Positions 8,648 to 17,153 of a DNA stretch of 42,835 nucleotides are shown in pieces. The stretch spans positions 1-42,835 of the forward strand of contig JAABRX010000002.1 in the NCBI GenBank assembly GCA_011390675.1, in the 5' to 3' direction. The notes below the pieces were generated by a model. The model saw nothing but the letters and a program-made list of their open reading frames with translations. It made no database searches and was not told the origin of the DNA. The first letter of the stretch is position 1, and each line of letters opens with the position of its first letter. The stretch is from Trueperaceae bacterium. GTDB lineage: Bacteria > Deinococcota > Deinococci > Deinococcales > Trueperaceae. The position numbers were made by a program, and so were the translations under genes.

Positions 8648-9811
8648 GTGAACGTCGGGATCGTCACGGCCACGTTCTCCCCGTCCCGCAACGGGGTCGC
8701 CACCTCGACCGCGCTCTTCACGGAAGGCCTGCGGCGGCTGGGGCATCGGGTCCACGTGTTCGCCCCCGACCACCCGGCCGCGGTCCGCGAGGGCGACGTC
8801 CATCGGCTGCCGGGCCTGCAACTGGCCGCCACGCCCGACTACCCCCTGCTGCTGCCGATCGGCCCGATGGCCAGCCGTCGGCTCCCCCTCGACCACCTCG
8901 ACGTGCTCCACACCATGCACCCGTTCGTGGCCGGCTACGTCGCCCACGCCTGGGCGCGCAGGCTCGGGGTGCCGCTCGTCTTCACGGCGCACACCCAGTA
9001 CCACGCGTACGTCCACTACGCGCCCACGCCCGCGGGCATCACCGCGTGGGCGACGAAGCGCCACGTCGCCGCCTTCGCGCGCGCCGCCGACGTCGTGCTC
9101 GTGCCCGGCAGCGCGATCGTCGACGTGCTCCGCGACTACGGGTACGCCGGTGCGATCGAGCGGATGCCGAACCCGGTCGATCTCGGACGCCACGCCGGAT
9201 CCCCCGACCCAGACCTGCGGACGCGCTTCGGGGTGCCGCTCGACGCACCGCTGCTGCTCTACGTCGGTCGCATGGCGGCCGAGAAGGGGCTGGTGCGCTT
9301 GCTGGACGCGGTCGCCGACGCTCGGCGCGCCGAGCCTCGGCTCCACCTGATGATGGTCGGCGACGGCCCGGCGCGGGCGGCGCTCGCCGCCCGCGACGAA
9401 CCCCACGTGCACTGGGTCGGCTCCGTAGGCCACCACGAGGTGGCGAACTACGTTCGGACCGCGGACCTGTTCGTGTCGGCGTCCACGACCGAGGTCCAAC
9501 CGATGACCTTCCTCGAGTCGCTCGCCGGCGGCACGCCGGTCGTCGCCGCCGACTCCGCCGCCGCCCGCGAGCTCGCGGGGCCGGGCCTCACCGTGTGTGG
9601 TCCGGGGACCGACGCGCTGACCGCCGCCATCCTCGACGCCCTGCGCGCGCCGGACCCGGCAGGGCGCCGCCGCGCCGCGCGCGACGCGGTCCGTGGGTTC
9701 GACGTCGACGTCCGCGCGGCGGCGCTCGCCGACGTCTACGGGCGCGCGCTCGCGCACGGACCGCGGCGCCGACGCCCCCTCCTGCCCGGCGCCGAGCGCT
9801 CGGCGGCTTAG
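8648..9811 (+). CDS. GT4-family (GT-B fold) glycosyltransferase
   Basis: A 387-aa retaining glycosyltransferase, probably adding hexose to a lipid or polysaccharide at the inner membrane. The N-terminus [20 protein letters not shown] matches the GT4 first strand. The C-terminal domain has [22 protein letters not shown] and the EX7E nucleotide-sugar motif EVQPMTFLE, then [10 protein letters not shown]. Related enzymes make glucosyl- or mannosyl-diacylglycerol, but substrate cannot be read from sequence. I prefer the GTG at 8648, which begins right at the fold; an ATG at 8621 would overlap rimM by 14 nt. Its place between rimM and trmD is unusual. Confidence 0.88.
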   Translation: MNVGIVTATFSPSRNGVATSTALFTEGLRRLGHRVHVFAPDHPAAVREGDVHRLPGLQLAATPDYPLLLPIGPMASRRLPLDHLDVLHTMHPFVAGYVAHAWARRLGVPLVFTAHTQYHAYVHYAPTPAGITAWATKRHVAAFARAADVVLVPGSAIVDVLRDYGYAGAIERMPNPVDLGRHAGSPDPDLRTRFGVPLDAPLLLYVGRMAAEKGLVRLLDAVADARRAEPRLHLMMVGDGPARAALAARDEPHVHWVGSVGHHEVANYVRTADLFVSASTTEVQPMTFLESLAGGTPVVAADSAAARELAGPGLTVCGPGTDALTAAILDALRAPDPAGRRRAARDAVRGFDVDVRAAALADVYGRALAHGPRRRRPLLPGAERSAA

Positions 9812-9819
9812 GGGCATCG

Positions 9820-10563
9820 ATGCGCATCACCGTCTACACGCTGTTCCCGCATCTGATCGAAGCCTGGCGCAGCGAGGCGCTCGTCGGGCGCGCCGTGGCG
9901 CGAGGGCTGCTGCACCTCGAGGCGCGCGACCTGCGCCGCTTCGCCGGCAACCGCACGGGTCGGGTGGACGACGCCCCGTACGGCGGCGGCGCGGGGATGG
10001 TCATCCGCGTGGACGTCGCCGCCGCAGCGATCGCCGAGGCCCGCGCCGACGACCCCGAGCCCGACGAGGTCGCCCTGCTCTCCCCCGCCGGGGCGCCGCT
10101 CACCCAAGCCGTGGTCGAGGAGCTCGCGACGCGGCGCCACCTGGTGCTGCTGTGCGGTCGCTACGAGGGCTTCGACGCGCGCGCCGAGGCGCTCGTCGAC
10201 CGCGAGGTGTCGATCGGCGACTTCGTCCTGATGGGCGGCGAACTGGCCGCCCTGTGCGTGGTCGAGGCCACCGCACGGCTGTTGCCCGGCGTGCTCGGCG
10301 ACGCGGACAGCCACCGCCAGGACTCGTTCACGACCGGTCTGCTCGATTACCCGGAGTACACCCGCCCGCTGGAGCACGAGGGCGCCGGGGTGCCCGACGT
10401 GCTCCGTTCGGGCCACCACGCCGAGGTGGCCAAGTGGCGCCGGCGCGAGGCGCTCCGGCGCACCCTCGAGCGGCGCCCCGACCTGCTGGAGCGCGCCCCG
10501 CTCGACGACGACGACCGGCGCTGGCTCGAAGAGCTCAGCGCCGGTCGCGATGTCGATCTCTGA
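9820..10563 (+). CDS. trmD: tRNA (guanine-N1)-methyltransferase TrmD
   Basis: TrmD methylates G37 next to the anticodon using S-adenosylmethionine, preventing +1 frameshifts. The 247-aa protein begins [10 protein letters not shown] and has YGGGAGMVI and the trefoil-knot SAM site [13 protein letters not shown], then [14 protein letters not shown]. The C-terminal domain carries [16 protein letters not shown] and [18 protein letters not shown], which bind tRNA. It starts 8 nt after the glycosyltransferase stop. The usual next gene, rplS (L19), is absent; a strong hairpin follows instead. Confidence 0.98.
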   Translation: MRITVYTLFPHLIEAWRSEALVGRAVARGLLHLEARDLRRFAGNRTGRVDDAPYGGGAGMVIRVDVAAAAIAEARADDPEPDEVALLSPAGAPLTQAVVEELATRRHLVLLCGRYEGFDARAEALVDREVSIGDFVLMGGELAALCVVEATARLLPGVLGDADSHRQDSFTTGLLDYPEYTRPLEHEGAGVPDVLRSGHHAEVAKWRRREALRRTLERRPDLLERAPLDDDDRRWLEELSAGRDVDL

Positions 10564-10628
10564 TCGCGCTTTCGTTCAGCGCAGATGTTGCCTGCGCCCG
10601 TACGACGTCGGCGGCCCGCGTTCACCGC

Positions 10629-10651
10629 GCGGTTTCGCGCAGCGAAACCGC
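10629..10651. terminator. Bidirectional hairpin terminator between trmD and ompH
   Basis: GCGGTTTCGC (10629-10638) and GCGAAACCGC (10642-10651) form a perfect 10-bp stem with a 3-nt loop. It lies between convergent trmD and ompH-like genes. No T-run follows. Confidence 0.7.
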
Positions 10652-10668
10652 AACGGCGCGGCTGCGCC

Positions 10669-11163
10669 CTACTGCAGCCGCGCCGCGACGGCCTCCGTCA
10701 GATCCAACCCCTCCGCCGCGTACACGACGAGCCCGTTCTCGGCCGCCGCGCCGATGTCCATGACGACGGCGATGCCGGCCTCGTCGGCGACGGCCTTGAT
10801 CGCGGCGTTGACGGCCTCGATGGCGGGCTGCGCGGCCTCGGCGATGTCGGCCTGGTATCGAGCCTGGACCGACTCGTAGGTGGCACGGAGCAAGTTGAAG
10901 CGCTCTTCGTCCTCGGGGCTCAACTCGCCACCCTGCGCTTGGGCGCGGGCGACGAGCTCGTCGAGCTGCCCGCGCAGCTCGCCGATCTCTTGAGCGGCGA
11001 GTTCGCGCAGGTCGTTGGCGGCGCCGCCCGAGGGGTGCGCGGCGATGAGGGCTTGTGAGTCGACGAAGGCGAGGCGGGCGGGCGCATCTTGCGCACCGAG
11101 GTTGGCGCCAAGGGTCAAAGCGACGGCGAGCGCGGCCAGGAGGGAAAAGGTGAGTCTCTTCAT
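10669..11163 (-). CDS. OmpH/Skp-family periplasmic chaperone
   Basis: A 164-aa exported protein. The signal peptide runs from MKRLTFSLLAALAVALTL to about GAQDAPA. Mature Skp-like sequence follows: RLAFVDSQALIAAHP, then a long charged helix (residues about 50-110) that would form the tentacle coiled coil, then AIKAVADEAGIAVVMDIG near the end. Skp holds unfolded outer-membrane proteins in the periplasm, so its presence suggests a diderm envelope. A TACGCT box 10 nt before the ATG, in extended form TGcTACGCT, suggests a nearly leaderless transcript. No bamA or lpxD neighbour is seen. Confidence 0.9.
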   Translation of the reverse strand: MKRLTFSLLAALAVALTLGANLGAQDAPARLAFVDSQALIAAHPSGGAANDLRELAAQEIGELRGQLDELVARAQAQGGELSPEDEERFNLLRATYESVQARYQADIAEAAQPAIEAVNAAIKAVADEAGIAVVMDIGAAAENGLVVYAAEGLDLTEAVAARLQ

Positions 11164-11173
11164 AGCGACAGGG

Positions 11174-11179
11174 AGCGTA
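11174..11179 (-). promoter_or_regulatory. -10 box for ompH-like gene (leaderless type)
   Basis: TACGCT preceded by TGc (extended -10), 10 nt before the ATG. The predicted start lies within about 4 nt of the start codon. Confidence 0.55.
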
Positions 11180-11257
11180 GCATGGGCACCATGAGAAGCC
11201 TGTCCCCATGCCGTCTCCTGCCCCTCGACCCCCCACGACCGAAGCGCGCTTGAGCGC

Positions 11258-12427
11258 GTGAGCGTCGCCTGGATCGCGCTCGTCGCCGTCTTGGGCGCGC
11301 TGATCGGGAGCTTCGCGAACGTCGTCGTCTACCGGTGGCCGCGCGGCGAGTCCGTCGTGACGCCCCGCTCGCGCTGCCCGAGCTGCGGTCGGACGCTGGC
11401 GCCGATCGACCTGGTGCCCGTCCTCTCGTGGCTGGCGCTGCGCGGCCGCTGCCGCACCTGCGGGGCGCCCATCGCGCCGCGGTACGCGCGGGTCGAGGCG
11501 TTCTTCGCGGTCGGCTTCGGGGTCCTCGCCTGGGCCTACCCGGTCGAGCTCCACGGGGCGTCCGTCGTGCCGCTGCTGGCGCTGTTCGCGATGCTGACGA
11601 CCGCGGCCCTGATCGACCTCGACACCTTCTTGCTCCCGGACGCGCTCACGCTGCCGGCCGCCCTCGTCGGCGTGGCCGGCGCCGCCCTGTACGCGCGCTC
11701 GAGCGGACTGCCGACGGTCGCCGAGGCGCTCGTCGGCGCGGCCGTGGCCAGCGGCGTGCTCGTGCTGATCAACCGCATCGGCGGCCTGGTGCTGCGCCGC
11801 TTCGCGGACACCGAGGAGCGGCTCTGGCCCTTCTCGCTCGACGCCGTGAACGTCGCCGCGCTGGCGGGCGCCGTCGGCGGCTGGCGGATCGCGCTCGCGG
11901 CGGGGGCCGCGCAGGTGCTCGCCAGCACCGTCGCCCGCCGACCGGTGCGCGCCCCGGAGCCGCTGCTCTACGCCCTCTGGCTGCTCGTCCTCGTGCTCGC
12001 CGCCTCCGGCATCTTCCTCGGTTGGGGCGTGGGCGTGGTCGAGAGCGCGGCCGGGACCGTGATCGGCGCCGGCGCGTTCGCCTTCCTGGGCGCTGCGTGG
12101 TGGTGGGGGGCCGAGATCGCCTCCGGCAAGCGGACCGCACCGCTCGACGAGGCGGGGGCACCGGAGGACGACGACGGCGAGCCGGTCGCGATGGGCTTCG
12201 GCGACGTCAAGTTGGCCGCCGCGCTGGGCGCGATGCTGGGCTGGGACGGCTTTCTCGTGGGGCTGCTGTTCGCGGTCGTGCTCGGCGCCGTCGTCGGGGT
12301 GGCGCAGCGGGCGCTCGGCGGCTCGCGCTTCGTCCCGTTCGGCCCGTTCCTGGTCGTCGGCGGCTTCTTGGCGCTGGCGTTCGCCGACGCGCTCGTCGGT
12401 TGGTACCTGGGGCTGCTCGGCGTCTGA
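11258..12427 (+). CDS. pilD: Type IV prepilin peptidase/methyltransferase (A24 family)
   Basis: An inner-membrane aspartic protease that cleaves prepilin leaders and N-methylates the new end, serving type IV pili or competence. The N-terminal domain has the paired zinc motifs C40PSC43 and C65RTC68. The catalytic Asp motifs are ALIDLDTFLLPD (about 117-128) and GFGDVKL (Asp316). Hydrophobic helices fill the rest. At 389 aa it is longer than the usual 250-290, because about 100 extra residues lie between the two Asp motifs, including a second charged loop before GFGDVKL. The start is the GTG at 11258. No other pilus gene is in the window, and argF follows after 14 nt. Confidence 0.94.
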   Translation: MSVAWIALVAVLGALIGSFANVVVYRWPRGESVVTPRSRCPSCGRTLAPIDLVPVLSWLALRGRCRTCGAPIAPRYARVEAFFAVGFGVLAWAYPVELHGASVVPLLALFAMLTTAALIDLDTFLLPDALTLPAALVGVAGAALYARSSGLPTVAEALVGAAVASGVLVLINRIGGLVLRRFADTEERLWPFSLDAVNVAALAGAVGGWRIALAAGAAQVLASTVARRPVRAPEPLLYALWLLVLVLAASGIFLGWGVGVVESAAGTVIGAGAFAFLGAAWWWGAEIASGKRTAPLDEAGAPEDDDGEPVAMGFGDVKLAAALGAMLGWDGFLVGLLFAVVLGAVVGVAQRALGGSRFVPFGPFLVVGGFLALAFADALVGWYLGLLGV

Positions 12428-12433
12428 TAGCCT
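12428..12433 (+). promoter_or_regulatory. -10 box for argF (leaderless type)
   Basis: TGaTAGCCT, with the hexamer TAGCCT starting directly after the pilD stop and ending 8 nt before the argF ATG. Confidence 0.55.
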
Positions 12434-12441
12434 GACGCCCC

Positions 12442-13383
12442 ATGGAACTGCCCATCGTCGACAGCCTGCGCGGCCGCGACCTCTTGTCGCTCGCCGACCT
12501 CTCCACCGAAGAGTTCCACGGGCTGCTCGACTCGGCCCTGTGGCTCAAGCGCGCCTGGAAGGCGAAGGTGCGCCCCCGGCCCCTCGAGCACAAGACGATC
12601 GCGATGATCTTCGAGAAGCAGTCGCTGCGCACCCGCAGCACCTTCGACATCGCGATGGTGCAGCTCGGCGGTCACTCCGTGCTGCTCTCCCAGAACTACA
12701 TCGGCTGGGGCGTGCGCGAGACCATCAAGGACGTCGCGTACAACCTCGAGCGCTGGGTCGACGGCATCATGGCGCGCACGTACGGGCACGGCACCCTCAC
12801 CGAGCTCGCGCACCACGCCGACGTCCCGGTCATCAACGGGCTCTCCGACCTGCTCCACCCGTGCCAGTTGCTCGCCGACTACCTCGCCCTCAAGGAGTCC
12901 TTCGGCGAGCTGGCGGGGCTCAAGGTGGCCTTCGTGGGCGACGGCAACAACGTCTGCCACTCGCACGTGAACGCCGCGATGCACGCCGGCACCCGGCTCA
13001 CCATCGCCTGCCCCGAGGGCTACGACCCCGACCCGACGATCCTGGCGCATGCCCGCGAGCGCGGCGCCGACGTCACCGTGGTGCGCGACCCGCGCGAGGC
13101 GGCCGAGGGGGCCGACGCGCTCTACACCGACGTCTGGATCTCGATGGGCCAGGAGGAAGACACCGAGCGCCGCCGACAGGCGTTCGCCGGGTACACCATC
13201 GACCCCACGTGGTTCGACGCGCTCTCGCCGCGCGGCGTCTTCATGCACGACCTCCCGGCCCACTACGGCGAGGAGTGCACCGAGGAAGCGGTTTACCACC
13301 CGCGCTCGATCGTGTTCGAGCAGGCCGAGAACCGCCTGCACGCCCAGAAGGGCGTGCTGTTCCAGCTGCTGCGGGACGCCTGA
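12442..13383 (+). CDS. argF: Ornithine carbamoyltransferase
   Basis: Makes citrulline from ornithine and carbamoyl phosphate in arginine synthesis. The 313-aa length is typical. The carbamoyl-phosphate loop is SLRTR (61-65), with HPCQ at 139-142, GDGNNVCHS at 167-174 and TDVWISMGQEED at 229-240. The ornithine-binding loop, usually HCLP, reads HDLP (269-272), so the Cys is replaced by Asp; the surrounding PAHYGEECTEE otherwise fits OTCases. An acetylornithine or other transcarbamylase is possible but less likely beside argC and argJ. It has its own leaderless-type -10 and is followed by argC after one base. Confidence 0.95.
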   Translation: MELPIVDSLRGRDLLSLADLSTEEFHGLLDSALWLKRAWKAKVRPRPLEHKTIAMIFEKQSLRTRSTFDIAMVQLGGHSVLLSQNYIGWGVRETIKDVAYNLERWVDGIMARTYGHGTLTELAHHADVPVINGLSDLLHPCQLLADYLALKESFGELAGLKVAFVGDGNNVCHSHVNAAMHAGTRLTIACPEGYDPDPTILAHARERGADVTVVRDPREAAEGADALYTDVWISMGQEEDTERRRQAFAGYTIDPTWFDALSPRGVFMHDLPAHYGEECTEEAVYHPRSIVFEQAENRLHAQKGVLFQLLRDA

Positions 13384-13384
13384 G

Positions 13385-14446
13385 GTGGCGCTGCGCGTCG
13401 GGGTCCTCGGCGCGAGCGGCTACGGCGGCGCCGGTCTGATCGAGCGGCTCCGCCGCCATCCCGAGGTGGAGCTGGTGGCGCTGGGCTCGCGGCAGTACCT
13501 GGGCAAGCCGATCGACGCGTCGTGGCCGCATCTGGCCGGGCTCCTGGACCTGCGCTTCGTCGACACCGACGACGTGCTCGCGGCCAGCGAGGTGGTGTTC
13601 TGCGCCACCCCGCACGCGGCGACGGCGCCGATCGTCGACCAGGCGCGCAGCGCGGGCCTGCAGGTGATCGACCTGTCGGCCGACTTCCGCCTCGACCTCG
13701 CCGACTACCGCACCTGGTACGGCGAGCACCCGTGCCCCGAGCGCCTCGCGGAAGCGATCTACGGCCTCCCGGAGCTGCACCGCGCGGAGCTCGCAGGCGC
13801 CGCCATCGTCGCCAGCCCCGGCTGCAACGCGACCGCCGTCACGCTCGCGCTCGCGCCGCTCGCGGCCGCGGGGCTGCTGGGCGCCCACCCGGTCGCGACC
13901 ATCGTCACCGGCGTCTCGGGCGCCGGCCGCGCGACCGACCTCGGCTTCCACTACCCCGAGCTCGACGAGAACGCGCGCGCGTACAAGGTGGCCGGCACCC
14001 ACCGCCACACCGGCGAGGTCGAGGCGAACCTCGGTCGGGTCGCCCAGCACGGCAAGGCGGCGCGCACCCACGGCGAGCGTTCGCCCGTGTCGCTCGCCTT
14101 CAACCCGGTGCTCGTGCCGATGGCGCGCGGGATCCTCGCGACCACCGTCGCGCACCCCGGCACCGACGAGCTCTCGGACGCCGCGCTGCTCGAGCTCTAC
14201 CGCGACTTCTACGCCGGCGACCGGCTCGTCCACGTACAGGACGACCTGGTGCAGACCAAGGCGGTCGCCGGGTCGGACCGGGCGCACGTCACGGTGCGCT
14301 GGGACGCGCGCAGCGGCGCCGTCGTCGCGTTCGCCGCGATCGACAACCTGGGCAAGGGCGCGGCCGGCCAGGCCGTGCAGGGGTTCAACGTGGCGCGGGG
14401 GTTCGACGAGACGCTCGGCCTGCGCCTGGAGGGTCAGTGGCCATGA
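13385..14446 (+). CDS. argC: N-acetyl-gamma-glutamyl-phosphate reductase
   Basis: NADPH-dependent reduction of N-acetylglutamyl phosphate to the semialdehyde, third step of arginine synthesis. The 353-aa protein opens with the Rossmann motif GASGYGG (9-15). The catalytic Cys147 lies in SPGCNATA (more often PGCYPT), and the catalytic His region is AGTHRHTGEVE. The end DNLGKGAAGQAVQGFN is a family hallmark. The GTG at 13385 is one base after the argF stop, and its own stop overlaps the argJ ATG (ATGA). Cotranscription with argF and argJ is very likely. Confidence 0.97.
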   Translation: MALRVGVLGASGYGGAGLIERLRRHPEVELVALGSRQYLGKPIDASWPHLAGLLDLRFVDTDDVLAASEVVFCATPHAATAPIVDQARSAGLQVIDLSADFRLDLADYRTWYGEHPCPERLAEAIYGLPELHRAELAGAAIVASPGCNATAVTLALAPLAAAGLLGAHPVATIVTGVSGAGRATDLGFHYPELDENARAYKVAGTHRHTGEVEANLGRVAQHGKAARTHGERSPVSLAFNPVLVPMARGILATTVAHPGTDELSDAALLELYRDFYAGDRLVHVQDDLVQTKAVAGSDRAHVTVRWDARSGAVVAFAAIDNLGKGAAGQAVQGFNVARGFDETLGLRLEGQWP

Positions 14447-15591
14447 AGCTCCCCATCGGGTTCCAGGCCGCCGGCGTGCGCGCCGGCATCAAGCCGTCCG
14501 GCAAGCCCGATCTGGCCCTGCTCGTCGGCGAGGGCCCGCTGGCATGGGCGCTCGCCTCCACCGAGAACCTGGTGCGGGCACCGTGCGTGGTGCGCAACCG
14601 GGCCCGCGCCGCGTCGGACCAGCCGGTCCGTGCGCTGCTCGTGAACGCCGGCAACGCGAACTGCGCCACCGGCGACGTCGGGGTGTGGGACAACGAGGAC
14701 ATGGCCGCGGCGGCGGCGTCTGGCCTCAAGCTCGAGCGGCCGCAGGACGTGCTGACCGGCTCGACCGGCGTGATCGGCCGGCGGCTGCCGCTCGACGCGG
14801 TCAAACGCGGCGTGCCGCTCGCCGTGGCGGCGCTCTCCGACGAGGTCGCCCCGTTCGCCGAGGCGATCCTGACCACCGACCTCGTGCCCAAGACCATCGA
14901 GGTTCGGCTGCACGGCGGCGCGCGCGTCGTCGGCGTCGCCAAGGGCTCGGGCATGATCCACCCGAACATGGCGACCATGTTCGCCTTCGTCCTCACCGAC
15001 GCGATCGTCGAACAGTCGTGGCTGCGCGCGACCTGGGCGCGGATCGTGCGCCGCACCTTCAACCAGCTCACCGTCGACGGCGACACCTCGACCAACGACA
15101 TGGCGATCGTGCTCGCCAGCAACCGCTTGCGCGCGGAGGCCGACGAGGTCGCCGCCGCGCTCGAGTCCGTGGCCGCCGACCTCGCCCGCGCGATCGCGCG
15201 CGACGGCGAGGGTGCCACGTCGCTGCTGACGGTCAAGGTGCGCGGTGGACGGAACGAAGCCGACGCGATGGCGGCCGCCAAGGGCGTCGCGGCCTCGAGC
15301 CTGGTCAAAGCGGCGGTGCACGGCCGCGACCCCAACTGGGGGCGCATCCTCTCGTCGGTGGGCCAGTCGGGCGCCGTCGCCGACCTGGGGGCGGTGACCG
15401 TGATGGTGCAGGGCACGGAGGTGTACCGCGGGCAGCCGCTCGAGTTCGACGCTGCCGAGCTTTCGCAAGCGATGCGCTCGCCGGACGTGCTCGTGGAGGT
15501 CGATCTCGCCGCCGGCGCGGCCGAGGGCGAGGCCTGGGGCTGCGACCTATCGGCCGACTACGTCAAGATCAACGCGCTGTACACGACCTGA
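14443..15591 (+). CDS. argJ: Glutamate N-acetyltransferase / amino-acid acetyltransferase
   Basis: ArgJ recycles the acetyl group from acetylornithine to glutamate, and bifunctional forms also use acetyl-CoA. The precursor self-cleaves at Ala-Thr, exposing the Thr nucleophile: here A177-T178 in HPNMATMFAF. Other signatures are NAGNAN (68-73), STGVIG (107-112), VDGDTSTNDM and the C-terminal YVKINALYTT. The length of 382 aa is normal. Presence of ArgJ implies the cyclic arginine pathway. Whether it also replaces ArgA cannot be told from sequence. The ATG overlaps the argC stop by 4 nt. Confidence 0.97.
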   Translation: MKLPIGFQAAGVRAGIKPSGKPDLALLVGEGPLAWALASTENLVRAPCVVRNRARAASDQPVRALLVNAGNANCATGDVGVWDNEDMAAAAASGLKLERPQDVLTGSTGVIGRRLPLDAVKRGVPLAVAALSDEVAPFAEAILTTDLVPKTIEVRLHGGARVVGVAKGSGMIHPNMATMFAFVLTDAIVEQSWLRATWARIVRRTFNQLTVDGDTSTNDMAIVLASNRLRAEADEVAAALESVAADLARAIARDGEGATSLLTVKVRGGRNEADAMAAAKGVAASSLVKAAVHGRDPNWGRILSSVGQSGAVADLGAVTVMVQGTEVYRGQPLEFDAAELSQAMRSPDVLVEVDLAAGAAEGEAWGCDLSADYVKINALYTT

Positions 15592-15593
15592 AT

Positions 15594-15645
15594 CGTCTGG
15601 GGCTCGAGCGGCGGCGCGCAGGACGCCGCCGCTCGAGCCCAGACG
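15594..15645. terminator. Bidirectional hairpin terminator between argJ and lpdA
   Basis: The arms 15594-15616 and 15624-15645 form a 22-bp stem with one bulged G and a 7-nt loop CGCAGGA. It fills almost the entire space between the convergent argJ and lpdA stops. No U tract on either strand. Confidence 0.8.
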
Positions 15646-15647
15646 CG

Positions 15648-17036
15648 CTACTTCCGCTTGTTCGGCACGTGGATCGCGTGCCCGAGCGCGTGCTCGGCCG
15701 CCTCCATCAAGCCCTCCGACAGCGTCGGGTGCGGGTGCTGCGTCGCGGCGAGGTCCTCGAGGGTGGTGCCCATCTCCATGGCGAGCGTCGCCTCGGCGAT
15801 CAAGTCGCCCGCGCCGGGGCCGACCAGGTGCGCGCCCAGCAGCAGTCCGGTCTTGGCGTCGGCGATCAGCTTGGTGATGCCGTCGGTCGCCTGCATCGCC
15901 ATCGCGCGGCCGGAGACCGCGAGCGGGAAGGTGCCCACCTGCACCTCGAAGCCGGCCTCCTTGGCCTCGGCTTCGGTCATGCCGACGCTGGCCAGCTCGG
16001 GGTTGGTGTAGATCACGCTGGGCACCAGGGTGTCGTAGGCGGCGGGCTTGCCGGCGGCGTGCTCGGCCGCGACCAACCCCTCCTTCATCGCCTTGTGGGC
16101 CAGCAGCGGCCCCGTGGCGACGTCGCCGATCGCGTAGACGTGCGGCACGTCGGTCTGCATGGTCTCGGACGTCGGGACGTAGCCGCGTTCGTCGACCGCG
16201 ACGCCGATCTCCTCGAGCCCGAGGCCCTGGCCGTTGGGCCGGCGGCCCACCGCCACGAGCAGCTTGTCGACGACCAGCGTCTCCTGGCTGCCGTCCTTGG
16301 CCTCCAGCGTCACCTCGGTGCCCGCTTTGGTCTTCTTCTGGGCCACCGCTTTGGTGCCGGTCTTGATCGAGATGCCGCGCTTGGCCAGCGCCTTGTGCAG
16401 CGCCTTGCTGGCGTCGGGATCGGCGGTAGGGACGATGCGGTCCATGAACTCGACCACCGTCACCTCGCTGCCGAGCGCGGCGTAGATGTCGGCGAACTCG
16501 AGACCGATCGCCGAGCCGCCGATCGCCAGGAAGCGCTTGGGCACCTCGGCGAGCAGCAGCGCACCGGTGGAGTCGACGATCCGGTCGCCATCGGACTCGA
16601 AGCCTTTGAGCTCCACGGAGCGCGACCCGGTGGCGACGATGAACTTGTCCGCCGTGACCTTCCGGTCGCCCACCGTGACCGTGTGGGCGTCGGAGAATCG
16701 CGCCTCGCCCTCGATCAGGTCGACCTTGTTCCCCTTGAGGAGCTGGCCCACCCCGCCGGTCAGCTTCTTGACGACGCCGGCCTTCCACTTCTCCAGCGCC
16801 TTCAGATCGACCTTCGGGGCATCGAAGGCGACGCCGTACTCGGCGGCGTGCTTGCTCTCCTCGAGCGTGTGCGCCACGTGCAGGAGCGCCTTGGTGGGGA
16901 TGCAGCCGACGTTGAGGCAGACGCCCCCGACGGCGCCCTTCTCGACGACGGCGGTCTTGAGGCCGAGCTGCGCGGCGCGGATGGCGGCGTGGTACCCGCC
17001 GGGGCCGGAGCCGATGACGATCAGGTCGTAGTCCAT
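15648..17036 (-). CDS. lpdA: Dihydrolipoyl dehydrogenase (E3)
   Basis: FAD-dependent enzyme that reoxidises lipoyl groups of 2-oxoacid dehydrogenases and the glycine cleavage system. The 462-aa protein begins MDYDLIVIGSGPGGYHAA with the FAD-binding GxGxxG, then the redox disulfide CLNVGCIPTK. The NAD-binding motif is AIGGSAIGLEFA, the second FAD motif VYAIGDVATGPLLAHKA, and the catalytic His-Glu region HPHPTLSEG. CCTCCT at 17040-17045 (AGGAGG on the coding strand) supports the start. A possible -10, TAGGAT (17119-17114), implies a leader of about 70 nt. No E1/E2 genes are nearby, so it stands alone. Confidence 0.97.
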   Translation of the reverse strand: MDYDLIVIGSGPGGYHAAIRAAQLGLKTAVVEKGAVGGVCLNVGCIPTKALLHVAHTLEESKHAAEYGVAFDAPKVDLKALEKWKAGVVKKLTGGVGQLLKGNKVDLIEGEARFSDAHTVTVGDRKVTADKFIVATGSRSVELKGFESDGDRIVDSTGALLLAEVPKRFLAIGGSAIGLEFADIYAALGSEVTVVEFMDRIVPTADPDASKALHKALAKRGISIKTGTKAVAQKKTKAGTEVTLEAKDGSQETLVVDKLLVAVGRRPNGQGLGLEEIGVAVDERGYVPTSETMQTDVPHVYAIGDVATGPLLAHKAMKEGLVAAEHAAGKPAAYDTLVPSVIYTNPELASVGMTEAEAKEAGFEVQVGTFPLAVSGRAMAMQATDGITKLIADAKTGLLLGAHLVGPGAGDLIAEATLAMEMGTTLEDLAATQHPHPTLSEGLMEAAEHALGHAIHVPNKRK

Positions 17037-17119
17037 GTGCCTCCTGGCCGACGGCCCGACCGTGCCATCTCGGACGTGCGCCCGAGCGGTCCCGACGCCG
17101 GCGTTCGGGCGCCATCCTA

Positions 17120-17137
17120 CCGCGGGGGCCCCCGCGG
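17120..17137. promoter_or_regulatory. 18-bp perfect palindrome in the lpdA / small gene divergent region
   Basis: CCGCGGGGGCCCCCGCGG is its own reverse complement. It sits between a possible -10 for lpdA (17119-17114) and a TACCAT -10 for the divergent gene at 17143-17148, a position where one bound protein could control both. In such GC-rich DNA it could also be chance. Confidence 0.4.
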
Positions 17138-17142
17138 CCCCG

Positions 17143-17148
17143 TACCAT
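17143..17148 (+). promoter_or_regulatory. -10 box for the small gene at 17154 (leaderless type)
   Basis: TACCAT 5 nt before the GTG start. The spacing is one base shorter than in the other leaderless candidates, so this is weaker. Confidence 0.35.
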
Positions 17149-17153
17149 GCTCC

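Noticed and set aside
15648-17036. lpdA redox motif ending in PTK instead of PSK as a defect
   Set aside because: Both Cys residues and the spacing are intact; Thr at this place occurs in working enzymes.
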